Source: Propionibacteriaceae bacterium
Lineage (GTDB): Bacteria > Actinomycetota > Actinomycetes > Propionibacteriales > Propionibacteriaceae
Direction of reading: 5' to 3'
NCBI GenBank assembly: GCA_031265875.1
Contig: JAISCA010000048.1
Span: forward strand, 62,001-126,000
DNA length: 64,000 bases
The notes under the pieces are model-generated. The model worked only from the letters and a program-made list of their open reading frames with translations. It had not been told where the DNA came from and did not search any database. Both the position numbers and the translations under genes were made by a program. Below are positions 17,172-25,540 of this stretch, piece by piece. Positions within the stretch are counted from its first letter, which is position 1; the number at the start of each line of letters is the position of its first letter.

Positions 17172-18728
17172 ATGTCCGGACCATTCGTCATGGGCATCGA
17201 CTTCGGCACTGAGTCCTGCCGAGTCGGGCTGTTCGATTTGAGCGGCCGGCCGGCCGCCACCGCCGCCAGCCCCTACCGCACCAACCATCCCCGCCCCGGC
17301 TGGGCCGAGCAGGACCCCTTCGACTGGTGGCAGGCCTTGGGCCAAGCCTCCCGTCAAGCCCTCGGGCTGGCCCGGGCCGAGCCGGACCAGGTGGTGGCGC
17401 TGGCGGCCGACGCCACCACCTTGACCCTGGTGGCGGCCGACCGCGCGGGCAATCCTCTGCGACCGGCCATCATGTGGATGGACGTGCGGGCGACCGAACA
17501 GGCCGAGCGAGCCTGGACCTCAGACTCATCGGCCCGGCGCTACAACGCCGGCGGCGCGGGCCCGGCCTCGGCCGAGTGGTACCCCTTCAAGGCCGCCTGG
17601 CTGAAGGAGAACGAACCTGAGACCTACCGGGCCGCCCACCGCCTGGTCGACGCCACCGACTGGGTGACCCACCGGCTGACCGGGCAGTGGACGGTCAACG
17701 TCAATTCGGCGGCGCACCGGATGTACCACAACCGCGAGCGGGGCGGCTGGCCGACCGACTTCTACCAGCACATCGGCGTCGGCGACGTCTTCGCCAAGCT
17801 GCCCCAGCGCCTGACCGCCTTGGGCGAACTGGTCGGCCCCCTGTCGCCGGCCGCCGCCGGGCACCTCGGTCTCAGAGCCGGGCTGCCGGTCGGGCAAGGC
17901 CCCTGCGACGCCTCGGCCGGCCAGATCGGGCTAGGCGTGGTCGAACCGGGCCAGTTGGCGCTGATCACCGGCTCCTCGCACGCCATTTTCGGCCAGTCCG
18001 AGCGCGCCATCTGCGGCCCCGGGTTCTGGGGCGGCTATTGCGACGGAGTGGCCCCGGGGCAACACACGGTCGAAGGCGGGCAGGTCTCGACCGGCTCGGT
18101 CATGAAATGGTTCAAGGACCAGTTCGCCCGTGATCTCAGGCCGGCCGCCGAGGGGCCGGGCCAGTCGGTCTACGACCAGCTCAACGCCGAAGCGGCCCAG
18201 GTCCCGATCGGCTCGCACGGTCTGATCGTGAATGAGTATTTCCAAGGCAACCGGACTCCGTACACCGACGCCAAGGCCCGGGGCCTGATCTGGGGACTGT
18301 CCTTGGCCCACAGCCGGGCCGAGGTCTACCACGCCATCCAGGAGGGCATCTGTTACGGCACGGCCCACAACCTCAGGGCCATGGCCGCCGCCGGCCTCAA
18401 ACCGGAACGGTTAGTCGTCTCGGGCGGCATGACCCGGTCGCGCGAACTGATCCAATTGCACGCCGACGTGACCGGATTGCCCATCGGGCTGACCGAGGTC
18501 CAAGACGGCCCCCTGCTGGGCTCCGCCATCTGCGCCGCCATCGGGGCGGGCGCCTTCGACCAGCTCCAGGACGCCGCCCAGGCCATGGTGCGCCCGACCG
18601 ATAGCCTGACCCCGGATCCGGAGCGCCACCAGGCCTATCAGTTCTACGTCGACCAGTACTGCGCCGGCTACCCCGCCCTGAGACCTGTCCTCCATCGCCT
18701 GGTCGACCACGAGGCGGCCCGGCCGTGA
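17172..18728 (+). CDS. FGGY-family carbohydrate kinase (likely polyol or ketose kinase)
   Basis: Cytoplasmic ATP-dependent sugar or sugar-alcohol kinase of 518 residues. The N-terminal phosphate loop GIDFGTESCRVGLFD and the ADATTLTLVAAD block belong to the actin-like FGGY fold. The second domain has GQGPCDASAGQIGLGVVEPG, LITGSSHAIFG and the C-terminal signature VVSGGMTRSRELIQLHADV with GPLLGSAICAAIGAG. It resembles ribulokinase- and erythritol-kinase-type members, but substrate cannot be read from sequence. The ATG at 17172 has AAGGAG 5 nt upstream; earlier in-frame codons lack this. GTGA overlap couples it to the SorC regulator. The third gene of the cassette is a GpsA-like dehydrogenase, which suggests phosphorylation followed by oxidation of an alditol phosphate. 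Confidence 0.9.
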   Translation: MSGPFVMGIDFGTESCRVGLFDLSGRPAATAASPYRTNHPRPGWAEQDPFDWWQALGQASRQALGLARAEPDQVVALAADATTLTLVAADRAGNPLRPAIMWMDVRATEQAERAWTSDSSARRYNAGGAGPASAEWYPFKAAWLKENEPETYRAAHRLVDATDWVTHRLTGQWTVNVNSAAHRMYHNRERGGWPTDFYQHIGVGDVFAKLPQRLTALGELVGPLSPAAAGHLGLRAGLPVGQGPCDASAGQIGLGVVEPGQLALITGSSHAIFGQSERAICGPGFWGGYCDGVAPGQHTVEGGQVSTGSVMKWFKDQFARDLRPAAEGPGQSVYDQLNAEAAQVPIGSHGLIVNEYFQGNRTPYTDAKARGLIWGLSLAHSRAEVYHAIQEGICYGTAHNLRAMAAAGLKPERLVVSGGMTRSRELIQLHADVTGLPIGLTEVQDGPLLGSAICAAIGAGAFDQLQDAAQAMVRPTDSLTPDPERHQAYQFYVDQYCAGYPALRPVLHRLVDHEAARP

Positions 18729-19714
18729 CCCGGCCCGGCCGCGAGCACGAGGACCTGATGCTGACGGCGGCGGAGCTGTACTACTACGAGGGCCAGACCC
18801 AGTCCGCGGTGGCGGCCCAGCTCGGCACCACCCGCTGGACGGTCGGACGTCTGCTGGAGGACGCCCGCACGGCTGGCATCGTGCGGGTCGTGATCGACCA
18901 CCCCCGGGCCCGTCGGCATGAGCTGGAACTGCGTCTGAGAGCCGCCTTCGGACTGCGCGAGGTGGTCGTGGTGTCGGCCCAGCCCAGCCCAGCCGCCACT
19001 TTGACGGCGGTGGCTCAAGCGGCCGCCCGTCACCTGACCTCGCTCCGGCCGGCCCCGGTCCGGATGGCGGTCAGTTGGGGCCGGACGGTGGCGGCGGTGG
19101 CGGACCAGTTGCCCCAGGGCTGGGCCCAAGGCTTGGAAGTGGTCCAGACCAACGGCGGACCGACCCTGGCCCGCGGCAACCCGGTGGGCGACTCTCTGTA
19201 CGCCCTGGCCCAGAAAGGCGGCGGCGCCGTCCGGGGCCTGCCCGCTCCCACCATCTTGGAGAACGCCGACCTGGCCGCCCTGTTGCGCCAAGACGCCGCC
19301 GTGGCCTCGACCCTGCGGGCGGCCGAAGCCTGTCGCTTGATGTTGTACTCCCCCGGCACGGCCGAACCGGACTCGGTCTTGGTCGAGTCCGGTTACGTCA
19401 GCCCCGCCCGGATGGACCAGTTGCGCCGGGCCGGCGCGGTGGGCGACATCATGAGCCACTTCATCGCCGACGACGGCACCGCGGTCGACCCCGAGCTGGA
19501 CGCCCGGACCCTGTCCGTCAAGCTCGATCTGGTGCGTCGTTGCCCCGCCGTCCTAGCGGTGGCCAGTGGTCCGGCCAAGCAAGCCGCCACCGTGGCGGCG
19601 GTCCGATCCGGGCTCTGCACCAGTTTGATCACCGACTCCGCCATCGCCGCCGCCCTCTGGGCGGCCCGTCCCGCCACCGACCACTCCGGAACCGACGGCG
19701 CCGACCCAGCCTGA
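18725..19714 (+). CDS. SorC/DeoR-type sugar-binding transcriptional regulator
   Basis: DNA-binding regulator of 329 residues. The N-terminal helix-turn-helix (AAELYYYEGQTQSAVAAQLGTTRWTVGRLLEDAR) is followed by the SorC sugar-phosphate-binding domain with VRMAVSWGRTVAAVADQL, NPVGDSLYALAQ, a stretch like LPAPTILEN, and a C-terminal VAVASGPAKQAATVAAVRSGLCTSLITDSAIA. This layout is shared with EryD and SorC, which sense phosphorylated sugars or polyols. The GTG at 18725 overlaps the kinase stop as GTGA. It likely controls its own cassette through the palindromes near 17018-17054. The inducer is unknown. Confidence 0.9.
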   Translation: MTRPGREHEDLMLTAAELYYYEGQTQSAVAAQLGTTRWTVGRLLEDARTAGIVRVVIDHPRARRHELELRLRAAFGLREVVVVSAQPSPAATLTAVAQAAARHLTSLRPAPVRMAVSWGRTVAAVADQLPQGWAQGLEVVQTNGGPTLARGNPVGDSLYALAQKGGGAVRGLPAPTILENADLAALLRQDAAVASTLRAAEACRLMLYSPGTAEPDSVLVESGYVSPARMDQLRRAGAVGDIMSHFIADDGTAVDPELDARTLSVKLDLVRRCPAVLAVASGPAKQAATVAAVRSGLCTSLITDSAIAAALWAARPATDHSGTDGADPA

Positions 19715-19781
19715 CCGCCCGATCCGACCGTTCCCCTTTCGACCCATCAGACCCGACCATCGCCGCCCTAGGAAGGACACC

Positions 19782-20846
19782 ATGTCAACCATCGCAGTCT
19801 TCGGGGCCGGGGTCATGGCTTCGGCCCTGACCAACCCGGTCCGCGACAACGGCCATCAGGTACGCCTGATCGGCACCCATCTAGACGATGACATCATCGC
19901 CTCAGTCAAGGCCGGCCGGCCGCACCCCGGCCTCCAGGTCCGCTTGGACCCCGGCGTCGAACCCTACTTCTTCGCTCAGGCCGAGGCCGGCTTGGCCGGA
20001 GCCGATGTCGTCATGGTCGGAGTCAACTCCTTCGGCGTCGACTGGATGGGAGGCCAATTGAGCCGACTGCTACGACCGGGCCAGAAGGTCCTGATCGTGA
20101 CCAAGGGACTCCAGGCCGACCCCGACGGCAGTCTCAAGATCTTGCCCCAGGTGTTGCGCCAGGCGGTCGGCGACCTAGCCGACCAAGTCACTTGGTCCGC
20201 CATCGTCGGTCCTTGCATCGCGGGCGAATTGGCCTGCCGACGGCCTAGTTGTGTCGTTTTCGCCGGAGAGGACCAGACCAGCCTGGACTACCTGTCCGAC
20301 CTCTACCGGACCGACTACTACCACGTTTGGACTTCGACCGATTTCATCGGCCACGAGGTCGGGGCCGCCACCAAGAACATCTTCGCCTTCGCCCAAGGCT
20401 TCGCCCAGGGTCTGCTGCGGACCCAGGGGCTGGAGGCCGGGCCGCACCTGATGCACAACTACTCGGCCGCCCTGTTCGCCCAGGGCTCGCGCGAGATCCA
20501 TGACTTCATCGCCTGGCTGGGGGGCGATCCGGCCAGCGCCGACGGCCTGGCCGGGGTGGGCGACATGTACGTCACCTCGGTGGGCGGACGCAACGTCAGA
20601 GCCGGCGCCCTGGTCGGGGCCGGAGTCCCCTTCTCCGAGGTCCGGGACCAGCGCATGCGCGGCGTCACCCTGGAAGGGGTGGCGGCCATCACCGTGGTGG
20701 GCCAGGCGCTGCGGCGTTTGACGGCGGCTGGCCGCTTGCCGGCGGCGGCCTTCCCGCTGACCCGTTTCCTACATCGGGTGGTGACCCAGGACGCCCCCCT
20801 CGAGGTGCCCTGGTCCAGCTTCTTCGGCGGCGATGGCCTGAAGTAG
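19782..20846 (+). CDS. GpsA-like NAD(P)-dependent polyol-phosphate dehydrogenase
   Basis: A 354-residue relative of glycerol-3-phosphate dehydrogenase (GpsA). The N-terminal Rossmann motif is IAVFGAGVMASALTNPV; the substrate domain contains GPCIAGELACRRPSCVVFAG, the catalytic-lysine region VGAATKNIFAFAQGFAQGL and GVGDMYVTSVGGRNVRAG, with VTLEGVAAITVVG near the end. Divergence from true GpsA (for example LACRRPS where GpsA has a GPSFA-like segment) and its place behind an FGGY kinase suggest a polyol-phosphate substrate rather than glycerol 3-phosphate for lipids. AGGAAGG lies 6 nt before the ATG. The last 78 bp overlap the 3' end of the convergent hrpA. Confidence 0.85.
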   Translation: MSTIAVFGAGVMASALTNPVRDNGHQVRLIGTHLDDDIIASVKAGRPHPGLQVRLDPGVEPYFFAQAEAGLAGADVVMVGVNSFGVDWMGGQLSRLLRPGQKVLIVTKGLQADPDGSLKILPQVLRQAVGDLADQVTWSAIVGPCIAGELACRRPSCVVFAGEDQTSLDYLSDLYRTDYYHVWTSTDFIGHEVGAATKNIFAFAQGFAQGLLRTQGLEAGPHLMHNYSAALFAQGSREIHDFIAWLGGDPASADGLAGVGDMYVTSVGGRNVRAGALVGAGVPFSEVRDQRMRGVTLEGVAAITVVGQALRRLTAAGRLPAAAFPLTRFLHRVVTQDAPLEVPWSSFFGGDGLK

Positions 20847-23800
20847 ACGTTTGACCGAGACCGGCTGCCAGGTCTTGATCGGTTGAGCGAACAATTGCAG
20901 ACGCAATTCCTCGATCAGATAGCCGATCCGGCGCAACTCCGCCGAACCGGCCGGCCGGGCCCGCCAGCGCTCGGCGTAAGCGGCTAGGACCGGTTCGAGT
21001 TGGTCCAGTCGTTCCAAGTCGCGGGCCGGGGACACGGCGATCTGCTCCAAGCGGCGCTCGATCCCGCGCAGATAGGTCGGCAGGCGGTCGAACCAAGGTT
21101 GGGGGATGACCCGGATGAAGCCGGGGAAGATCAGGTCGTCCAATTGGGCCTGGACGTCTAGGCCGGACCGGGTCTGGGCCAGCGCCTCCAAGGACGCGGC
21201 CAGTCCGGCCCGGCGGCGCAAGGCCTCGGCCGTCACCTTGACCAGTTGGCCCAGCCGTCCCGGCGCCTCCGGTCGTAGACGGTCGACCAGGGCGGCGAAA
21301 GCGGCCTGATCCCGGATCGACCAAGCCGGAGCTATCTGGTCGAGCCGCTGCAGCAGACTGGCCCGGCGGGCCTCGGCCAGGAGAGCGGCCAATGAGTCAT
21401 ACGGGGCGCTGGCCAGGGCTAACTTGTCCGCTTCGGTCAGATGGGCGACGGTCCAGCGGGTGGGATCGGGCAGAGCTTCCCAGAGCAGGCGGCCCAGACC
21501 CAGCCGGTGCAGCCGACGGGCCTCGGCCAGGGTCAGGCTGAGCACCTGGCTGACCGTGGACCCGTCGTCGCGCAAGCCGGGGTAGGCGACGGTCTCGACC
21601 CCGTCCAGCTCCAGGTCGACCCGCTCGTCGATCGGACCGAAGACCCAGCTCAAGCCCTGGGCGACCGGCCCGCGGTCGAGCCGGGCCAAACGACGTCGCA
21701 GGCGGGGGGCGGCGGCGGCTTGCAAGCCGGCCAAGTCGGAGCTCCAGACCGTCTGGTCCTCGGCGCCGGCCTGGTCGCCGGCCGGCCCGCCGCCAGACTG
21801 ACCCGCCGGACGCCCTGCGGCTGGTTTCGCCCCAGCTCGATCAGGCTGAGCGGGTGAGGCGGGCTCGACTAGGAAGGCCACTTTGAGACGTTCCGGCACC
21901 GGTCGCCAATCCCAGGGGCCGGTCTCGACGCCGGTCAAGGCCTTCAAGGCTCGGCTCAGCTCCTGGGTGAAAGGCAGGGACTGGTCGTAGCCTCGCCGGC
22001 CCAACCAGTCCAGGGCCCGCTCGGCCATCTCCCCGGCTGGCGTCAATCGGGTCCTGACTGGCTTGGGCAGGCCTCGGATCAGCGCGCTGGCCAGTTCCCG
22101 CCGCCAAGCCGGCACTCCCCAGCTGAAGGGAGCGGCCTTAAGACCGGCCAAAGTGGCGGCCGGCACCCGTACGGCCACGCCGTCGCGCTGCCCGCCCGGA
22201 TCGAAGCGATAGACCAAGGCCAGGTCCAGGCCGCCCACCTGCCAGCGGTCCGGATAGAGGGCGGGGTCGACCACGGCTGACTCGCTCCACATCAGATCGG
22301 CCAGGCTGGCTCTCAGACGGTCGCCGGCGGCGGGCTCCTGCCGCAGCCAACGGTCCAGACTGGGGCCGGAGGTGACCGATTCAGGCAGACGCTGGTCGAA
22401 GAAGTCGGCCTGGGTCTGATCGTCCACCAGCAGGTCGAGCCGACGGACCTTGTCCTGCCAGGCCGCGATCTCAGCTTTGACGGCCAGATTGTGCGCCCTG
22501 ACGGCGGCGTACGGGGCGCGCTCCGGCGGTCGCCAGCGATCTTCGACCAGGCCGGCCTGGATGAAGATGGCCCGGGCCTCAGCCGGAGCCACCCGGCCGT
22601 AGTCGACCCGGCGCTCCAGCAAGGGCAGGCCCAGCAGCCAGACCCGCTCATCGGCTCGGACGACGCCCTGGACGGCGTCCAAGGCGATCTCGTGGTAAGT
22701 CCGCCGCAGCAGGTGGCCGGCCACCTGTTCGACCTGCTCCGGGGTGACGGGGGCGGCTTGGTGGGCCCACAGCCGAGTGGTCTCGACCAGTTCGACCGCC
22801 ACCACCAGGGGCGGCGGCCGCCGGGCCAACAGCGAATCGGGAGCCAAAGCGAAGCGGACACCCCTCGGGCCGACGTACTGCGGGACCGGACGCCGGACCC
22901 GCCGCTGGCCCAAGCGGGCCGCCGGCGCCGGCTCCAACCGGCCGACGTGGCCCAGCCAGCCGGCCAGGCAGCTAGTCACGATGTCATCGACCGGGGCCGG
23001 TAAGCGGTTGCGGGGCAGCTTCAAATCCTTGGTCGCTTGACGCAATTGCTGGACTAGGTCGGACCACTCGCGCACCCGGAGATAGTGGATGAACTCGTCC
23101 CGGCAGAGCCGTTTGAACTGGTTGCCGGACAACTCCCGCCGACGCCGCTCCAGGTAGCACCAGAGCCTCCAGCGGGCCAAGAGGTCGCCGCCGGGGCCGA
23201 CTGATCGATCCCCGCTGGCGCGGGTCGGGCCAGGCCCAGGACGCCCCGGGACCGCCTTGCGCTCGGCCGCCGGGCGGGCCGGGTCCACCTCAACCGAGGG
23301 GTCGACCGGATCGAGGATGGCGTCCGAGGCGAAACGAGCGTGCAGGGTGTCGGCCCGAGGACGCTGTTCCAGGGGCCGCTCCCGGACGTCGTTGACGGTC
23401 AGCCCGGCCACGATCACGCTGGCCTCGCGCAAACAGTCGCGCCGGGCGGCCTCGACCAGGATCCGGCCCAGGCTGGGGTCGAGCGGCAGAGCGGCCATTT
23501 GGCGGCCGATCCGGCTCAGCCGTAACTCGGGTTCGGTCTGAGCCAAGGCCCCGAGATCGTCCAGCAGGCGCAGCCCGTCGTTGATCTGGCTCCGGTCCGG
23601 GGCCTCCACGAAGGGGAAACTGGCGATGTCGCCCAGCCGGGCGTCGGCCATGCGCAAGATGACGGAGGCTAAGGAGGTGCGCAGGATCTCGGGCTCGGTG
23701 AAGGGGGGCCGCTCGGCGTAATCCTGCTCGGAGTAGAGCCGGACACAGATGCCCGGGCCGATCCGTCCGCAACGGCCGGCCCGCTGGTCGGCGCTGGCCT

Positions 23801-24737
23801 GGGAGATCGGCTCGATGGGCAAGCGTTGGACCTTGCTGCGGGTCGAGTAACGCGAGATCCGGGCCCAACCGGTGTCGATCACGGCCGTGACGCCGGGCAC
23901 GGTCAAAGAGGTCTCGGCCACATTGGTGGCCAGGACCAGGCGGCGCCGCTGGCCCCGGGCGAAGACCCGGCTCTGCTCGGCCGCCGACAGCCGGGCGAAC
24001 AGCGGCACCACCTCGATGTCGCCCAGCTCGGCTTGGGCCAAGGCGGCGGTCTCTTTGATCTCGCGCTCGCCGGAGAAGAAAGCCAGGATGTCACCGGGGG
24101 TCTCCCGCCACAGTTCGGTCGCCTGGCCCACCACGGCCTCGGCTTGGTCCTGGTCCGGGTCCAGCGGACGGTGGCGCAATTCGATCGGGTAGGTCCGGCC
24201 CGGGACCTCGATGACCGGCGCGTCGTCGAAGTGGGCGGCGAAGCGGGCCGTGTCGATGGTGGCGGAGGTGACGATGACCTTGAGATCGCGCCGCCGGGCC
24301 GTCAACTGCTTGAGATAGCCCAGCAGGAAGTCGATGTTGAGGCTGCGCTCATGGGCCTCATCCACAATGATGGTGTCGTAGCGTCTGAGGTCGCGGTCAT
24401 GGGCGATCTCGGCCAATAGGATGCCGTCGGTCATGACCTTGAGAGCGGTGCCTAGGTGACTGGCTTTGTCGAAACGGACCTGGTAGCCGACCTGGTCGCC
24501 CAGCGGCTGACCCAGTTCTTGAGCGATCCGAGCGGCCACGCTGCGGGCGGCGATCCGACGGGGCTGGGTGTGGGCGATCCGGCGCCGGCCCAGCCCCAGG
24601 CAGATCTTGGGCAATTGGGTGGTCTTGCCCGAACCGGTCTCACCGGCCAACACCACCACCGGATGACACCGGATCAGATCGGCCACCTGGTCGGCCACGC
24701 TCGCGATGGGCAGACCCGGATCGATCGACCACTCCAC
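20769..24737 (-). CDS. hrpA: ATP-dependent RNA helicase HrpA (DEAH box)
   Basis: Large DEAH-box helicase of 1322 residues, about the usual 1300. Motif I is AGETGSGKTTQLPK, motif Ia TQPRRIAARSVA, motif II DEAHERSLN, motif III TSATIDTARFAAHF, motif V NVAETSLTVPGVTAVIDTG, motif VI QRAGRCGRIGPG. The long C-terminal DUF3418 region with GRRGYDQSLPFTQELSRAL follows. The start is GTG at 24737 (VEWSIDPG) with AAGGAG 7 nt upstream; the frame is open much further upstream, but that part runs through the intergenic element and lacks helicase homology. A Gln/Ala/Gly-rich linker lies near 960-985. The final 26 codons overlap the GpsA-like gene tail to tail. Confidence 0.95.
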   Translation of the reverse strand: MEWSIDPGLPIASVADQVADLIRCHPVVVLAGETGSGKTTQLPKICLGLGRRRIAHTQPRRIAARSVAARIAQELGQPLGDQVGYQVRFDKASHLGTALKVMTDGILLAEIAHDRDLRRYDTIIVDEAHERSLNIDFLLGYLKQLTARRRDLKVIVTSATIDTARFAAHFDDAPVIEVPGRTYPIELRHRPLDPDQDQAEAVVGQATELWRETPGDILAFFSGEREIKETAALAQAELGDIEVVPLFARLSAAEQSRVFARGQRRRLVLATNVAETSLTVPGVTAVIDTGWARISRYSTRSKVQRLPIEPISQASADQRAGRCGRIGPGICVRLYSEQDYAERPPFTEPEILRTSLASVILRMADARLGDIASFPFVEAPDRSQINDGLRLLDDLGALAQTEPELRLSRIGRQMAALPLDPSLGRILVEAARRDCLREASVIVAGLTVNDVRERPLEQRPRADTLHARFASDAILDPVDPSVEVDPARPAAERKAVPGRPGPGPTRASGDRSVGPGGDLLARWRLWCYLERRRRELSGNQFKRLCRDEFIHYLRVREWSDLVQQLRQATKDLKLPRNRLPAPVDDIVTSCLAGWLGHVGRLEPAPAARLGQRRVRRPVPQYVGPRGVRFALAPDSLLARRPPPLVVAVELVETTRLWAHQAAPVTPEQVEQVAGHLLRRTYHEIALDAVQGVVRADERVWLLGLPLLERRVDYGRVAPAEARAIFIQAGLVEDRWRPPERAPYAAVRAHNLAVKAEIAAWQDKVRRLDLLVDDQTQADFFDQRLPESVTSGPSLDRWLRQEPAAGDRLRASLADLMWSESAVVDPALYPDRWQVGGLDLALVYRFDPGGQRDGVAVRVPAATLAGLKAAPFSWGVPAWRRELASALIRGLPKPVRTRLTPAGEMAERALDWLGRRGYDQSLPFTQELSRALKALTGVETGPWDWRPVPERLKVAFLVEPASPAQPDRAGAKPAAGRPAGQSGGGPAGDQAGAEDQTVWSSDLAGLQAAAAPRLRRRLARLDRGPVAQGLSWVFGPIDERVDLELDGVETVAYPGLRDDGSTVSQVLSLTLAEARRLHRLGLGRLLWEALPDPTRWTVAHLTEADKLALASAPYDSLAALLAEARRASLLQRLDQIAPAWSIRDQAAFAALVDRLRPEAPGRLGQLVKVTAEALRRRAGLAASLEALAQTRSGLDVQAQLDDLIFPGFIRVIPQPWFDRLPTYLRGIERRLEQIAVSPARDLERLDQLEPVLAAYAERWRARPAGSAELRRIGYLIEELRLQLFAQPIKTWQPVSVKRLLQAIAAEEAGPGHLEGGVLGHHPM

Positions 24738-24867
24738 CAGGGCGCTCCTTCGAATCTCGGTCCTACAGACTACTGGGCCAGCCCGGCCGGCCCGAACCGT
24801 CCGGAACTGGCGCCCTGGGGCCGGTCCGCCCACCAGTCGCCGGCCGGGCTCAGGCGACCGACTGACT

Positions 24868-24946
24868 AGACACGATTGAGGCGAACGTCGAGCGCTCGCG
24901 CTCGTGAGTGAGCTGATTGAGTGTTTGAGACTCACAAGGGTCGATA
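24868..24946 (+). promoter_or_regulatory. Duplicated 79-bp intergenic element, copy B (before YbaK-type gene)
   Basis: The same 79-bp element as 5033-5111, here reading toward the deacylase gene. It lies between the divergent hrpA and deacylase starts (24738-24972), a 235-bp gap. The dyad CGAGCGCTCGCGCTCG (24889-24904) has two arms of 7 bp around TC; compared with copy A, substitutions in opposite arms keep every pair. The stretch ATTGAGT-N7-ACTCACA (24916-24936) resembles the HspR HAIR sequence CTTGAGT-N7-ACTCAAG, but copy A keeps this poorly. The rest of the gap toward hrpA (24738-24867) holds a possible TAGTCT -10 for hrpA at 24767-24772 and nothing else clear. Confidence 0.7.
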
Positions 24947-24970
24947 TCCTGCCCTGTCGATATCCTGCCC
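24940..24970 (+). repeat. 16-bp tandem repeat carrying two -10 boxes
   Basis: The unit GTCGATATCCTGCCC occurs twice with a 16-bp period directly before the deacylase ATG. Each copy carries TATCCT. The second TATCCT (24961-24966) is followed by exactly 6 nt and then the ATG at 24973, the spacing expected when transcription starts at the A of ATG. No Shine-Dalgarno sequence is present, so this mRNA is probably leaderless. The first unit overlaps the end of the 79-bp element. Confidence 0.7.
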
Positions 24971-24972
24971 CC

Positions 24973-25494
24973 ATGGCCAAGAAGACCACGGCCGGCACCC
25001 CCGGCCTGCTCGCCCTGACCCGGGCCGGCGTCGAGCACCGGGTGCACGAGTACGACCACGACCCCAAAGCCACCAACTTCGGGGCCGAGAGCGTGGCCCT
25101 GTTAGGTCTCGATCCCAAGCGGGTCTTCAAGACCCTCCTGGCCACCGTCGAACGCCCCGGCCGCGACGAGTTAGTGGTGGCGGTGGTGCCAGTGGCCGGC
25201 CAACTCGACCTCAAGGCCTTAGCCGGCGCCGTCGAGTCCAAACGGGCCGCCATGGCCGAGCCGGCGGCGGCCGAACGGGCCACCGGCTACGTGGTGGGCG
25301 GCATCTCCCCCTTCGGCCAGCGACAGCGCCATACGACCGTGCTGGACCGGTCCGCTTTGGACTATGAGACCGTCTTCGTCTCGGCCGGCCGTCGGGGCGC
25401 CCAAGTCGAACTGGCGCCGACGGCTTTGGTGGCTCTGACCCAAGCCCGGCTGGCCGACATCGCCCGCCCCGACCGGCCCAGCCGACCGTCCTGA
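24973..25494 (+). CDS. ybaK: YbaK/EbsC-type Cys-tRNA(Pro) deacylase
   Basis: Trans-editing protein that hydrolyses Cys mischarged on tRNA(Pro), protecting against proline-to-cysteine errors. It has 173 residues. Family marks are TPGLLALTRAGVEHRVHEYDHDP at the N-terminus, VFKTLLA, VAVVPVAGQLDLKALA, the lysine-containing ESKRAAMAEP, GYVVGGISPFGQRQ and VFVSAGRRGAQVELAP. The ATG at 24973 matches the family start and sits exactly at leaderless spacing from TATCCT. It is a single gene, divergent from hrpA and followed by a bidirectional hairpin. It shares its 79-bp upstream element with rel, linking amino-acid starvation response and tRNA quality control by inference. Confidence 0.93.
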   Translation: MAKKTTAGTPGLLALTRAGVEHRVHEYDHDPKATNFGAESVALLGLDPKRVFKTLLATVERPGRDELVVAVVPVAGQLDLKALAGAVESKRAAMAEPAAAERATGYVVGGISPFGQRQRHTTVLDRSALDYETVFVSAGRRGAQVELAPTALVALTQARLADIARPDRPSRPS

Positions 25495-25509
25495 ACCGGC
25501 CTGGGACGA

Positions 25510-25535
25510 TCCGTCTCCGCCCAGGGCGGAGCGGA
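25510..25535. terminator. Bidirectional hairpin between convergent genes
   Basis: CTCCGCC-CAG-GGCGGAG, extended by TCCG/CGGA across one bulged T, giving an 11-bp stem with a 3-nt loop. It sits in the 46-bp gap between the deacylase stop and the stop of the minus-strand membrane protein gene, so it can serve both. Confidence 0.65.
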
Positions 25536-25540
25536 CCGCC

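Noticed and set aside
24738-25283. N-terminal extension of hrpA by about 180 residues
   Set aside because: It runs through the duplicated intergenic element and the opposite-strand deacylase gene, and has no helicase homology. The GTG at 24737 has a good ribosome site.
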